A stretch of DNA of 64,000 nucleotides from contig NZ_NJIX01000005.1 in the NCBI RefSeq assembly GCF_002209485.1, positions 434,001-498,000 of the forward strand, in the 5' to 3' direction. A program made the translations under genes and the position numbers. How positions within the stretch are numbered: the first letter of the stretch is position 1; the number at the start of each line of letters is the position of its first letter. The notes under the pieces were generated by a model. That model worked only from the letters and a program-made list of their open reading frames with translations. It did no database searches and was not told the DNA's origin. Origin of the DNA: Achromobacter sp. HZ34 (GTDB lineage Bacteria; Pseudomonadota; Gammaproteobacteria; Burkholderiales; Burkholderiaceae_B). Positions 7,905 through 17,041 of this stretch are shown here, piece after piece.

Positions 7905-9374
7905 ATGCGCAAGATCCATGCGGGCCTGCTGTCCGCAGTCTTGTTGATCCTGGCGGGTTGCGGGGACGACAGTTCGAACCCATCCGCCGCGGCCAAGCCG
8001 AAAAGCGTGGTGACAAGCGTGGTCGCCAGCGTGGCCGCGCCAAACGCGGGCGCCACGAATGCGCCAGCCCCGGCGTCCGCCAGCGCACTGAGCCTGGCCG
8101 CCCAGGTCGGCCAGAAAGTGTTCTTCGACAAGAACCTTTCCGGCAACCACAATATGTCGTGCGCGACTTGCCACGACCCCGCCTACGCCTACGGACCGCC
8201 CAACAGCCTGTCCGTGCAACTGGGATCCGACCCGTCGGTGTCCGGCATGCGCGCCATTCCGTCGCTGCGCTACAAGGACGGCACGCCCCCCTATAACGAC
8301 GTTGCCGCGAACCCGGATAACGTGACGCTGGGCGCCCCCGGCGGCGGCTTCATGTGGGACGGCCGCGCCGGCACACTGGCTGACCAATCCGCCTTCCCGC
8401 TGCTTAACCCGGTTGAAATGGGCAACAAGTCCAAGACCGCCGTGGTCGAAGCGGTAAGAGGCGCGGCGTACGCCCCCTTGTTCAAACAAGCCTTCGGCGC
8501 CGATGCGCTGACCGACCCCGATGCGGCATTCGCCAATCTGGGCAAGGCCATCGAAGCCTTCGAGCGCGAAGACGTCAGTTTCCACCCATACTCCAGCAAG
8601 TACGACCTCTACGTGCACAACAAACTGGGCGGCACGTTGACGGCTGCGGAACGGCGCGGCCTGATGATCTTCAACAGTCCCACCATCGGCAACTGCGCGG
8701 CCTGCCATTACGCCGGCGCCAACTTCAATGGCGGCCAGGGCCTGATGACCGATTACACCTATCAGGCCATCGGCGTGCCCCGCAACGACATGTCCATCCC
8801 GAACAATCCGTCGCCCATCCCGGCCAATCGCGATGCCGGCTACTACGACATGGGTTTGTGCGGGCCGGAACGCACGGACCACGCGCCCGGCGCCAAGGGC
8901 ATCCCCACGCCCGACCCCTATTGCGGCGTCTTCAAGGTCCCCACGCTGCGCAATGTGGCCACCCGCAATGCCTTCTTCCACAACGGCGTGATGCACTCGC
9001 TGAACCAGGTCGTGCACTTCTACAACACGCGCGACACCAATCCCGAGTACTGGTATCCGCAGACGGGCGGCAACGGCGCCCCGGTCGGGAATCCCGACTA
9101 CGCCCTGTTCTCGCAATCCGTACCCGGCGCCAAGGTGCAGAAGTTCAACGATCTGCCGGTGGCCTTCCAGGGCAACATCGACGAAGAGATTCCCCTGGGC
9201 ACCGGCGAAGGCGGCGACAACACCTTGGGCAGCGGCACGGCGCCCAGGAAGCCAGGCAGCACGCCCGTCATGAACGAGCATGACATACAGGACCTGATCT
9301 GCTTCATGAACATCCTGTCCGACGGCTACAAGCCGCCGGCGACGCCGCCCACGAGCGGTAAATGCGTGGACTGA
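7905..9374 (+). CDS. Di-heme cytochrome c peroxidase / MauG-family lipoprotein
   Basis: 489 residues from ATG 7905, chosen because AAGGA at 7893-7897 is correctly placed; the ATG at 7887 has no such site. The signal ends in the lipobox LILAGC (Cys19), followed by an Ala/Pro-rich linker to about residue 62. Two c-type heme motifs are present, CATCH at 86-90 and CAACH near 264-268, with the family pattern GQKVFFDKNLSG before the first and TLRNVATRNAFFHNG near 350. Such proteins reduce peroxide or oxidise a protein partner in the periplasm. It lies in one cluster with a phosphoesterase and a mannosidase, which suggests a role beyond simple peroxide defence. Confidence 0.9.
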   Translation: MRKIHAGLLSAVLLILAGCGDDSSNPSAAAKPKSVVTSVVASVAAPNAGATNAPAPASASALSLAAQVGQKVFFDKNLSGNHNMSCATCHDPAYAYGPPNSLSVQLGSDPSVSGMRAIPSLRYKDGTPPYNDVAANPDNVTLGAPGGGFMWDGRAGTLADQSAFPLLNPVEMGNKSKTAVVEAVRGAAYAPLFKQAFGADALTDPDAAFANLGKAIEAFEREDVSFHPYSSKYDLYVHNKLGGTLTAAERRGLMIFNSPTIGNCAACHYAGANFNGGQGLMTDYTYQAIGVPRNDMSIPNNPSPIPANRDAGYYDMGLCGPERTDHAPGAKGIPTPDPYCGVFKVPTLRNVATRNAFFHNGVMHSLNQVVHFYNTRDTNPEYWYPQTGGNGAPVGNPDYALFSQSVPGAKVQKFNDLPVAFQGNIDEEIPLGTGEGGDNTLGSGTAPRKPGSTPVMNEHDIQDLICFMNILSDGYKPPATPPTSGKCVD

Positions 9375-9402
9375 TTTCTGCCTGGATCTTGAGCTGACCC
9401 CA

Positions 9403-10074
9403 ATGAACCGACTTTCGAATACCGTGCGCGGCCTGGCCGGCGCAATTCCGCTGGCCCTCTCGCTTCTGCTTGTCACCTGCAACAGCCATGCGTCCGAGCC
9501 CGACGCGGAAAGCCTTACCAAGACGATTACCGACTACCTGGCCGACCGGGGCCATCTGTGCCTGGCTGAATACGAGTGGCCCCGCTACGTAGCCGACGAC
9601 AAATCGGGGAACTCGCGCGATGCCCTGCAGATGCCGGTCCTGGAAAAACTCGGCCTGGTCAGCAGCACCCAGATGTCCGTCGAGCGCACCGGCGACGATG
9701 GCGCGAAGATCACCGCGCCCGGTCGGCGTTACGACCTGACGGCGGCGGGACAGAAGTTCTATCTGCACAAGCCGGTCGTCGTCGCCACCGCCAACCAGCA
9801 CGTCACCCACGACGCCGACTTCTGCGTGGCGACGCTGACGCTGGACAAGGTGATCGGTTGGGAAACGCCAGTCAAGGAGCAGGACGGCTCCAGCCGGACG
9901 TCAGTGCTGTACACGTACCACATCGATCCCGCGCCCTTCACCCGCGATCCCGATTTCCAACGCGTGTTCCCCATGGTGAAACGCGTCGTCGAAGGTGCCG
10001 GCACCATGCAGCTGCGCGAGGGCGTGCGGCTGACCAAGGACGGCTGGGTGGCCGAAGAGTTCTTCCAACGCTAG
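9403..10074 (+). CDS. Exported protein of unknown function
   Basis: 223 residues. The N-terminus (RGLAGAIPLALSLLLV, then TCNSHAS) is a signal peptide. The residue before Cys is Thr, so it is not a standard lipobox, and cleavage after SHA is more likely. The mature part has a conserved-looking block with a single pair of cysteines (HLCLAEYEWP and DADFCVATLTLDKV) and a predicted alpha/beta fold. No family is recognised. It lies 28 bp after the peroxidase gene and 11 bp before the hydroxylase, so it is probably cotranscribed with both. Confidence 0.75.
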   Translation: MNRLSNTVRGLAGAIPLALSLLLVTCNSHASEPDAESLTKTITDYLADRGHLCLAEYEWPRYVADDKSGNSRDALQMPVLEKLGLVSSTQMSVERTGDDGAKITAPGRRYDLTAAGQKFYLHKPVVVATANQHVTHDADFCVATLTLDKVIGWETPVKEQDGSSRTSVLYTYHIDPAPFTRDPDFQRVFPMVKRVVEGAGTMQLREGVRLTKDGWVAEEFFQR

Positions 10075-10085
10075 GTGCAGGCGCG

Positions 10086-10991
10086 ATGATCGTGGACTTC
10101 GCCAACGGCCTGCGCGACTGGATCGCGCAGAACCTGATACGCGGATGCCAGCCGCAGGCCGTGTTGCGGGAACTGGTCGGAACCGGGCTGGAAGAACCGC
10201 TGGCGCTGGCCATGGTCCAGGCGGTATCCAACGCGCTGCTGTATGGCGAAGCGATGCCGCAAGGCAAGCTCGACCTGGCGGCGCCGCCTGCGCGATATGT
10301 GCCCGATCCTGGCCGCCTGGGCCAGGCATCCATGCTCAAAGCGGGCAACCGCGATGTGCCGGTGCTGGCGCGCTTGCAAAGACCCAGCGCGGCCCTGCTC
10401 GGCAGCGTGATCGACGCCGACGAATGCAGGCAGCTGATCGCCCAGGCCCGGCCGCGCCTGGAAGCTTCGACCGTCGTCGATCCCATTACGGGCCTGGACA
10501 AGGTTGCCGACCATCGCAGCAGTGGCGGCATGTTCTTCAAGCTGATGGAGACACCGCTGGTGGCGCGCATCGAGCGCCGCATCGCCGCGCTCACCGGCTT
10601 GCCCATCGAGCATGGGGAGGGTTTGCAAATCCTCCACTACCCCACTGGCGCCGAGAGCACCGCGCACTACGACTACCTGATGCCGGCCAATGAGGCCAAT
10701 ACGTCCTCCATCGCACGCAGCGGCCAGCGCATCGCCACCTTCATCATGTATTTGAACGACGTCGACGCGGGCGGCGAGACCACCTTCCCTCACGCAGGAT
10801 GGTCGGTGCTGCCGCGGCGCGGCCAGGCGCTGTTCTTCGAGTACGGCAATGCGCAGGGACGTACCGATCCGATGTCCTTGCACGCCGGCAACAAAGTATT
10901 GGCCGGTGAGAAATGGATAGCCACCAAGTGGATACGGGAACGCGAGTTCATACCCGCCCCGGTCCCGTCCAGAAGCGTGCCATCGGCATAG
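10086..10991 (+). CDS. Prolyl 4-hydroxylase-like 2-oxoglutarate/Fe(II) dioxygenase
   Basis: 301 residues from ATG 10086. The C-terminal half is a P4H-type double-stranded beta helix: His194 and Asp196 in TAHYDYLMP, distal His266 in SLHAGNKVL, and Lys276 in AGEKWIATKW for the 2-oxoglutarate carboxylate. GGETTFPHAGWSVLPRRGQALFF, quoted in parts (GGETTFPHAG, VLPRRGQALFF), is typical of the family. The first ~100 residues are a helical extension of unknown role. There is no signal peptide, so it acts in the cytoplasm. Bacterial members hydroxylate proline in proteins or act on small molecules. Its neighbours encode exported proteins with Pro-rich linkers. Confidence 0.88.
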   Translation: MIVDFANGLRDWIAQNLIRGCQPQAVLRELVGTGLEEPLALAMVQAVSNALLYGEAMPQGKLDLAAPPARYVPDPGRLGQASMLKAGNRDVPVLARLQRPSAALLGSVIDADECRQLIAQARPRLEASTVVDPITGLDKVADHRSSGGMFFKLMETPLVARIERRIAALTGLPIEHGEGLQILHYPTGAESTAHYDYLMPANEANTSSIARSGQRIATFIMYLNDVDAGGETTFPHAGWSVLPRRGQALFFEYGNAQGRTDPMSLHAGNKVLAGEKWIATKWIREREFIPAPVPSRSVPSA

Positions 10992-11098
10992 CGCGCCCCG
11001 CGCCACCCCAATTTGTTCCACCGCCACGGTGGCTCCTCGGCAAGAGGGGCGCAGCCGGGCGTATCTGACTGCCTCTTGTACCAACTCAAAGGAAGTTC

Positions 11099-14008
11099 AT
11101 GAAAGTCGATAAGTTCAAGATGACCGGCGTGTGCGCCGCCGTCATCGCTCTCTTCACCCTGGCTGCTTGCGGTGGCGGCGACGACGACGGCGATAGCCCG
11201 CCCGCCAGCACGTCGACCTCGACCGGCGCGTCATCCGGCGCGACATCCGGCTCGACGCCGCCCGCGGATTCGTCCGGCACCGCGCCGGCCGGCCCGACCC
11301 TGGGCACACTGACCCAATACGTCAATCCGCTGATCGGCACCGCGCCGGGCAGCTCGTCCAACCCCACCGCCCATGGCGCCGGCGGCAATACGCTGCCCGC
11401 GGCCGGCCTGCCCGCCGGCATGGTCCAGTGGGGTCCGGATACGAACACCACCCCGGCCGCCAGCACGACGCTGGAGCCAGGTTCTCCGTCCGGCTACTAC
11501 TACGACCTGAATACCATCGCCGGCTTCAGCCTGACGCATATGAGCGGCACGGGTGGCCAGGGTAACAACGGCGAAATCCCCATCCTGCCGACGGTGGGCC
11601 CGTCCGTCGTCGCGTCGTCCTTCTCGCACGCGAACGAACACGCGGCACCCGGCTATTACGGCGTCACGCTGGACAACCAGGTCAAGGTGGAATTGACCGC
11701 CACCTTGCGCACCGGCTTCGGCCGTTTCACCTATCCGGCCGACAAGCCCGCGCTGCTGCTGATCGATACCACCCGGACCAACACGCTCACCGGCGTAGCG
11801 GGCTCCATCACGCAGCTCGATGATCACACGATCCAGGGCAGCACCGTCGGCGGCGGCTTCGAAGGCCGCGCCAACCGGATTCCGGTGTACTTCTACGCGC
11901 AGTTCGACCAGCCGGTCTTGAGCTCGGCGATCAACAACGGCGTCGCGACCATTTCCTTCAATCCGGGCGCCACGGTGCAGATGAAGGTCGGCATCTCCTA
12001 TGTCAGCGTTACCAACGCCAAGCAGAACCTGGCCGCGGAAAACACTGGCTGGGACTTCGACACCGTGCGGTATGCCGCCGATGCCGAATGGCAGAAGCGC
12101 CTGGCCACCGTGCAAGTGACCGGCGGCAGCAAGGACGATCTGACCAAGTTCTACACCGCCTTCTACCACGTCCTGTGGGCGCCCAGCGTCTTCAATGACA
12201 ACAATGGGCAGTACATGGGCATGGACAACACCGTCCACAAGCTGGAAGCGGGCCAGACCGCGCAGTACTCCGGCATTTCGGGCTGGGACATCTACCGCTC
12301 TCTGATACCGCTGAAGGCCTTCCTGTTCCCCGCCGAAACCAGCGACCTTGCGCAATCGCTGGTCAACGACGCCAAGCAGTGCGGCGCCATTCCCCATTGG
12401 GTCAATGACAACTACGAAGCCGGTGTGATGCCGGGTGATGCGGGTTCGCTGATGGTCGCCGGCGCCTATGCCTTCGGCGCGACCAACTTCGACACGGCCA
12501 CCGCGTTGAACTACATGGTCAAGCAAGCCAACGTCACGGGCACGAACTGCGGCGGCGTCGCCACCAACGGCGGACGGCTCGGCTACCTGAAGTACGGCTA
12601 CATCACGGACAGCGAGACCGGCATCGCATCGTCGACGCTGGAGTACAGCAGCAGCGACTTCGCCATCTCCCAGTTCGCCGGCGCATTGGGCAAAACGACC
12701 CTGCAGAAGACCATCGGCATCCGCTCGGCCTACTGGCTCAACGTCCTGAATTCGGGCCTGACGCCGCCGCTGATCGTGGGCCGCCAGTCAGGCGGCGGCT
12801 ACGATACGGAGACCCAGACCAGTACCGACAACTATGACCAGGGCGATGCGGAGCAGTACACGTGGATGGTGCCGTACAACATCGGCGGCCTGATGACGCA
12901 GCTGGGCGGCAATAGCGCCGTCAATCCGCGCCTGGATGCGTTCTTCACGCAGACCAATGCGGGCACCAGCGCGCCGTACCTGTATGTCGGCAACGAACCG
13001 GGCTTCGCCACGCCGTGGTACTACAACTGGTCCGGCCAGCCCGCCAATACGCAGGCCCTGATCCAGCGCATCGTGCAGAACGAGTTCACGACGGCGCCGA
13101 GCGGCCTGCCGGGCAACGACGACATGGGCGCCACGTCCAGCTGGTATATGTGGGCGGCGATGGGCATGTATCCCACCATCCCGGCCGTGGGCGGATTCAC
13201 GCTGAGCACCCCGCAGTTCGAGTCGGTCAAGGTGCAGCTGCAGAACGGCAAGACGATGCAGATCAACGCCGCGGGCGCGCCGGCGTCTGCCTATGTGCAG
13301 GCGCTGTCGGTCAACGGTACCGCGCAGACCAGCACCTGGCTGCCCCTGTCAGCGGTACAGAACGGCGGTACGCTGGACTATTCGTTGACGACGTCGCCGT
13401 CTGCGTGGGGCACCGGCACCAGTGATGCGCCGCCGTCCTACGGCATCGCCACCGCGTCGACCATGGCCGATGCCTTCAATGGCAATTCGGCGGGCGTCGA
13501 TGGCGTAGCGAACCCCGATGGCACCGGCGCGGACTTCGACGGCCAGCGCAACACCTATTCGGCCACATCCATGCCTGCAGTCGGTTCGCCGGTCACCTAT
13601 CTCGGCGCCACCTTCACGTGGGGCAATGCGAGCAACGGGCTGGACAATACCTTGGCCCAAGGCCAGACCATCATGATGCCGTCGGCGCCTGTCGGCGGCA
13701 GCCTGGTGGTCCTGGGGGCGGCCAACAATGGTCCCAGCACCGGCACGTTCATCCTGACGTACACCGATGGCAGCACGCAACAACTGCCTGTCAGCGTCAG
13801 CGACTGGACCAGCGGCACGGTATTCGGCACGTCGGTCATCACCAGCCCGCATCGCAACAACTCGTCTGGCGCGGCGGACACCACGGCAGCCCACATCTAT
13901 GCGCAATCCTTCGCGCTGACGGCGGGCAAGACCCTGGCCAGTGTCACCCTGCCCACGCACGTCTCCGCGGGCAAGATGCATATCTTCGGGCTGAGCGTGG
14001 CGCCGTAA
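11099..14008 (+). CDS. GH92 exo-alpha-mannosidase lipoprotein
   Basis: 969 residues, with AAGGAAG before ATG 11099. The lipoprotein signal ends LAAC (Cys24) and is followed by a Ser/Thr/Pro-rich linker to about residue 65. The rest matches glycoside hydrolase family 92: YVNPLIGTAPGS at the start of the N-terminal beta-sandwich, then an (alpha/alpha)6 barrel with SGWDIYRSLIPL, PHWVNDNYEAGVMPGDAG and DNYDQGDAEQYTWMVPYN. GH92 enzymes are Ca-dependent and release alpha-linked mannose from N-glycans or yeast mannan. An extra ~150-residue C-terminal beta-rich region from about residue 800 may bind carbohydrate. It is the last gene of the envelope cluster and converges with the gene at 14037. Confidence 0.92.
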   Translation: MKVDKFKMTGVCAAVIALFTLAACGGGDDDGDSPPASTSTSTGASSGATSGSTPPADSSGTAPAGPTLGTLTQYVNPLIGTAPGSSSNPTAHGAGGNTLPAAGLPAGMVQWGPDTNTTPAASTTLEPGSPSGYYYDLNTIAGFSLTHMSGTGGQGNNGEIPILPTVGPSVVASSFSHANEHAAPGYYGVTLDNQVKVELTATLRTGFGRFTYPADKPALLLIDTTRTNTLTGVAGSITQLDDHTIQGSTVGGGFEGRANRIPVYFYAQFDQPVLSSAINNGVATISFNPGATVQMKVGISYVSVTNAKQNLAAENTGWDFDTVRYAADAEWQKRLATVQVTGGSKDDLTKFYTAFYHVLWAPSVFNDNNGQYMGMDNTVHKLEAGQTAQYSGISGWDIYRSLIPLKAFLFPAETSDLAQSLVNDAKQCGAIPHWVNDNYEAGVMPGDAGSLMVAGAYAFGATNFDTATALNYMVKQANVTGTNCGGVATNGGRLGYLKYGYITDSETGIASSTLEYSSSDFAISQFAGALGKTTLQKTIGIRSAYWLNVLNSGLTPPLIVGRQSGGGYDTETQTSTDNYDQGDAEQYTWMVPYNIGGLMTQLGGNSAVNPRLDAFFTQTNAGTSAPYLYVGNEPGFATPWYYNWSGQPANTQALIQRIVQNEFTTAPSGLPGNDDMGATSSWYMWAAMGMYPTIPAVGGFTLSTPQFESVKVQLQNGKTMQINAAGAPASAYVQALSVNGTAQTSTWLPLSAVQNGGTLDYSLTTSPSAWGTGTSDAPPSYGIATASTMADAFNGNSAGVDGVANPDGTGADFDGQRNTYSATSMPAVGSPVTYLGATFTWGNASNGLDNTLAQGQTIMMPSAPVGGSLVVLGAANNGPSTGTFILTYTDGSTQQLPVSVSDWTSGTVFGTSVITSPHRNNSSGAADTTAAHIYAQSFALTAGKTLASVTLPTHVSAGKMHIFGLSVAP

Positions 14009-14036
14009 GCGCAGGGATCGGGCCTGGCCTGGGTCT

Positions 14037-15380
14037 TTACACCGGCTCAGGCAAGGCCAGCCGCTGCCGGATCGTCGACCCATCGTACTCGGTGGGTACG
14101 GCGCCAGCGGCTTGCAGCAGGGGAATGACGCTGCGGTTGAATTCAGCAATCCCGTCGGGCAGCACAGGGATGTGAATGTTGAAGCCGTCCGCGGCGCCGC
14201 TGCGCCACCAGTCGATGATAGTGTCCGCGACTTCGCGTGGCGTGCCCACCGCCAGCCGGTGGCCGCCGTCCACGCGCCTCACCAACTGCCGTGGCGTCAG
14301 GCTCTCCGCCGTCGTCAGTTCGGCGAACGAACGTGAAAACCCCACCGGTCGGGTCTGGTCCTGCGTGTAGCTGAACACCGCCGGGTCGATGGGCTGGTCC
14401 GGATCCAGGCCAGTAATATCCGTAAGCGCGGCACGTTTGAAGAAGTCCTTCACCAGGCTCTCTTCGCCTCCCTCTCCATGCAGTGCTTCGTGCTTGCGAT
14501 AGGCCTCCTCGCGGGTCTCGCCCAGCACGACCACCAGGCCCGGCATCAGCCGGATGCTGCCCGGGTCGCGGCCGTGCGCCTCGGCGCGTTCCCGCAACTG
14601 CGCTTTATAGTCGAAGGCCGCCTGCTTGTTGAACAGCGACGCGTAGACGATGTCCGCATGCTTGGCGGCCAGGTCGATACCGGCATCCGACGCACCGGCT
14701 TGCGAGATGACCGGATGCTTCTGTGGACCGACCGGCACGTTCAAGGGGCCGGTGACGTCGAAGAACTCACCATGATGATCGATCTTGCGCGCCGTCGTCG
14801 CATCCCAGACCTGGCCGCGCGGCGTGTCTCCCGCCGGCGCATCCCAGCTCAGCCATAGCTTCTTCACCACTTCCACGAATTCGTCGGCGCGGCGGTAGCG
14901 TTCTTCACGGGGCGGCAACGCTGCCGCGCTGAAGTTGGCGGCGATGTCCGGATTGAAGCTGGAAACGATGTTCCAGATCACCCTGCCATCGGAAATATTG
15001 TCCAGGGTGGCCAGCCGCCGCGCCAGGTTGTAGGGCGAGTTATACGAAGAAGACGCCGTCAACAGGAAGCCGATGTCGGGTACACGGGCAGCGATGGCGC
15101 TGAACAGCACCGTCGGATCGAAGCTGTGCAAGGGCCGGCTGGTGTTGTCGCGCTGCAGCGCCGGGTGGTCGGAGACGAAGACGATATCGAAGCGCCCCTC
15201 GTGCGCGAGTTGCGCCGAACGCAGGTAGTGGTCGAAGCGGTTGAAGCGCGTCCAATCCGTGCCCGGCCAAGCCCAGGACTTGCCGGCCGAGCCGGTGCTA
15301 TTGATGGCGACGCTGAGAAACAGGCGTCTGCCCGGGTTCTTTGCAAGGTTGCCTGCGGGGTTGTCTACCGAATCGGTCAC
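14037..15380 (-). CDS. FMN-dependent monooxygenase, NtaA/SnaA/DszA family
   Basis: 447 residues. It is a luciferase-like TIM-barrel flavoprotein of the nitrilotriacetate monooxygenase component A type: WAWPGTDWTRFNRFDHYLRS and AQLAHEGRFDIVFVSDHPA near the N-terminus, NLARRLATLDNISDGRVIWN near 120, and PVISQAGASDAGIDLAAKHA near 230. Members use FMNH2 from a separate reductase to cleave C-N or C-S bonds. No reductase gene is visible here. It lies 15 bp after the ABC ATPase gene and is the last gene of the importer operon, so it probably oxidises the imported compound, for example an organosulfur or amine compound. The substrate is not determined by the sequence. Confidence 0.9.
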   Translation of the reverse strand: MTDSVDNPAGNLAKNPGRRLFLSVAINSTGSAGKSWAWPGTDWTRFNRFDHYLRSAQLAHEGRFDIVFVSDHPALQRDNTSRPLHSFDPTVLFSAIAARVPDIGFLLTASSSYNSPYNLARRLATLDNISDGRVIWNIVSSFNPDIAANFSAAALPPREERYRRADEFVEVVKKLWLSWDAPAGDTPRGQVWDATTARKIDHHGEFFDVTGPLNVPVGPQKHPVISQAGASDAGIDLAAKHADIVYASLFNKQAAFDYKAQLRERAEAHGRDPGSIRLMPGLVVVLGETREEAYRKHEALHGEGGEESLVKDFFKRAALTDITGLDPDQPIDPAVFSYTQDQTRPVGFSRSFAELTTAESLTPRQLVRRVDGGHRLAVGTPREVADTIIDWWRSGAADGFNIHIPVLPDGIAEFNRSVIPLLQAAGAVPTEYDGSTIRQRLALPEPV

Positions 15381-15395
15381 GCATATCTCCGGTGT

Positions 15396-17033
15396 TTAGT
15401 GGGCTTCCAGCGCGACCGCGCGCATGCCGCGGCCCGGTTCACGCAAGCGCTGTCCTGGTGTGGCATCGAGCAGTGCCCGGGTGTAGGCATTGCGCGGATG
15501 CTCGAATACGAGCGCGGTCGGACCGCTTTCGACCAGGCGTCCCTGGCGCAGGACGGCAACGAAGTCAGATAACGAACGCACCACTTCCAGGTCATGCGAG
15601 ATGAACAGGTAAGTCAGGTTCAGCTCGCGCTGCAGGCGATCGAGCAAGTCGATGATTCTTGCCTGCGTAACGACGTCCAAGGCCGACAGCGCTTCGTCCA
15701 GCACCACGATGCGAGGCCGCGGCGCCAGCGCGCGGGCTATGGCGACCCGCTGCTGCTGTCCGCCGGACAGCGCTCTCGGCCGGCGCTGGGCAACGCTGCG
15801 GGGCAGCCCGACCTGGTCCAGCAACTCAGCGACACGCTGGAACCGCTGGGCACGCTCGCCGATGCCGAACGCATGCAGTGGCTCGGCGATGATCTGTTCG
15901 ACAGAAAGACGGGGATCCAGCGCAACCTGGGGATTCTGCTGGACCAGCTGGACGTGCCGCCACACCTCGCGCTGGGCGTCGCCGGCAAGATTGGTGGCGT
16001 CATGGCCATCCACGCGTACCGTTCCTGCGCTGGCCTGGGCCAGGCCCAGGATCAACCGCGCGACCGTCGACTTGCCCGAGCCCGACTCTCCCACCAGGGC
16101 AAACGTGCTGCCGGTCGGCACGGCAAAGGACACGCCATCGACCGCCTTGAATCGCTGTCCCGAACCATGGGCGAACACCTTGCTCAGGCCGGCAACTTCG
16201 ATGGCCCGCGTGGCCGCATCCGCTTCAGGCCGCCCACCACGGTCATTGATGGCACGGACCTTGAATGCGGAGGCAGCAAGATCCCGCGTGTACGGCTGCG
16301 TCGGCCTGAAGACCAGATCCTCCACCGGACCGCTTTCCACGACCTCGCCATTGCGCATCACGATCGCCCGCTGTGCGTGGTCGCAGGCCACGGCCAGGTT
16401 GTGCGTCACGAACAGGACGGCCACGCCGGTCTGCCGCGCCAGCCGGTCGAAGACCTCCAGCACCTGCTTCTGCACGGTGACGTCCAGCGCGCTGGTCGGC
16501 TCGTCGGCGATCAGCAGCTTGGGCCGCAAGCCGAAGGCCATGGCGATCAGGACGCGCTGCCGCATGCCGCCGGACAGTTCGTGTGGATATTGGGACAGCC
16601 GCTGAGCCGGATGGTCAATTCCCACCAGTTCCAGCAGTGCCGCGGCCTCCTCGCGCAGCTGGCGCCGATCGCGCGGCCGTCCGGCTTCATGCAGACGGAA
16701 TATCTCGGTGACCTGGGCGCCTATGGTGTGCACCGGATTGAGCGATGTGGCCGGGTCTTGCGGGACCAGGCCGATAAGGCGCCCACGCCGTTTCACCCAT
16801 TCCCGTTCGGACAGCGCCGTGAGCTCCTGGCCGTCGACGCGGATGCTGCCGCCCGCGATGCTGGCGGTCTTCGGCAACAGGCCGATGACCGCCTTGCTCA
16901 GGGTGGACTTGCCCGAGCCGGATTCGCCGATGATCGCCACGATCTCCCCGCTGGCGACGGACACGCTGGCGTGATTGACGGCCGGATGTTCATTGCCCCG
17001 GTAATGGACAGTCAGGTTCTCGATCTTCAACAT
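15396..17033 (-). CDS. Fused two-domain ATPase of a peptide/nickel-type ABC importer (DppD-DppF fusion)
   Basis: 545 residues from the ATG at 17033-17031, which starts 8 bp after the permease stop; longer readings upstream lie inside the permease gene. Two complete nucleotide-binding domains are present: Walker A GESGSGKST at about 36 and again at about 315, signatures LSGGMRQR near 153 and LSGGQQQR near 430, and Walker B LLIADEPTSALD near 174 and IVVLDEALSALD near 455. The second Walker B has Ala in place of the usual Pro/Thr (DEALSALD). One polypeptide thus supplies both ATP sites for the permeases encoded upstream. Confidence 0.93.
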   Translation of the reverse strand: MLKIENLTVHYRGNEHPAVNHASVSVASGEIVAIIGESGSGKSTLSKAVIGLLPKTASIAGGSIRVDGQELTALSEREWVKRRGRLIGLVPQDPATSLNPVHTIGAQVTEIFRLHEAGRPRDRRQLREEAAALLELVGIDHPAQRLSQYPHELSGGMRQRVLIAMAFGLRPKLLIADEPTSALDVTVQKQVLEVFDRLARQTGVAVLFVTHNLAVACDHAQRAIVMRNGEVVESGPVEDLVFRPTQPYTRDLAASAFKVRAINDRGGRPEADAATRAIEVAGLSKVFAHGSGQRFKAVDGVSFAVPTGSTFALVGESGSGKSTVARLILGLAQASAGTVRVDGHDATNLAGDAQREVWRHVQLVQQNPQVALDPRLSVEQIIAEPLHAFGIGERAQRFQRVAELLDQVGLPRSVAQRRPRALSGGQQQRVAIARALAPRPRIVVLDEALSALDVVTQARIIDLLDRLQRELNLTYLFISHDLEVVRSLSDFVAVLRQGRLVESGPTALVFEHPRNAYTRALLDATPGQRLREPGRGMRAVALEAH

Positions 17034-17041
17034 GGGGCACC

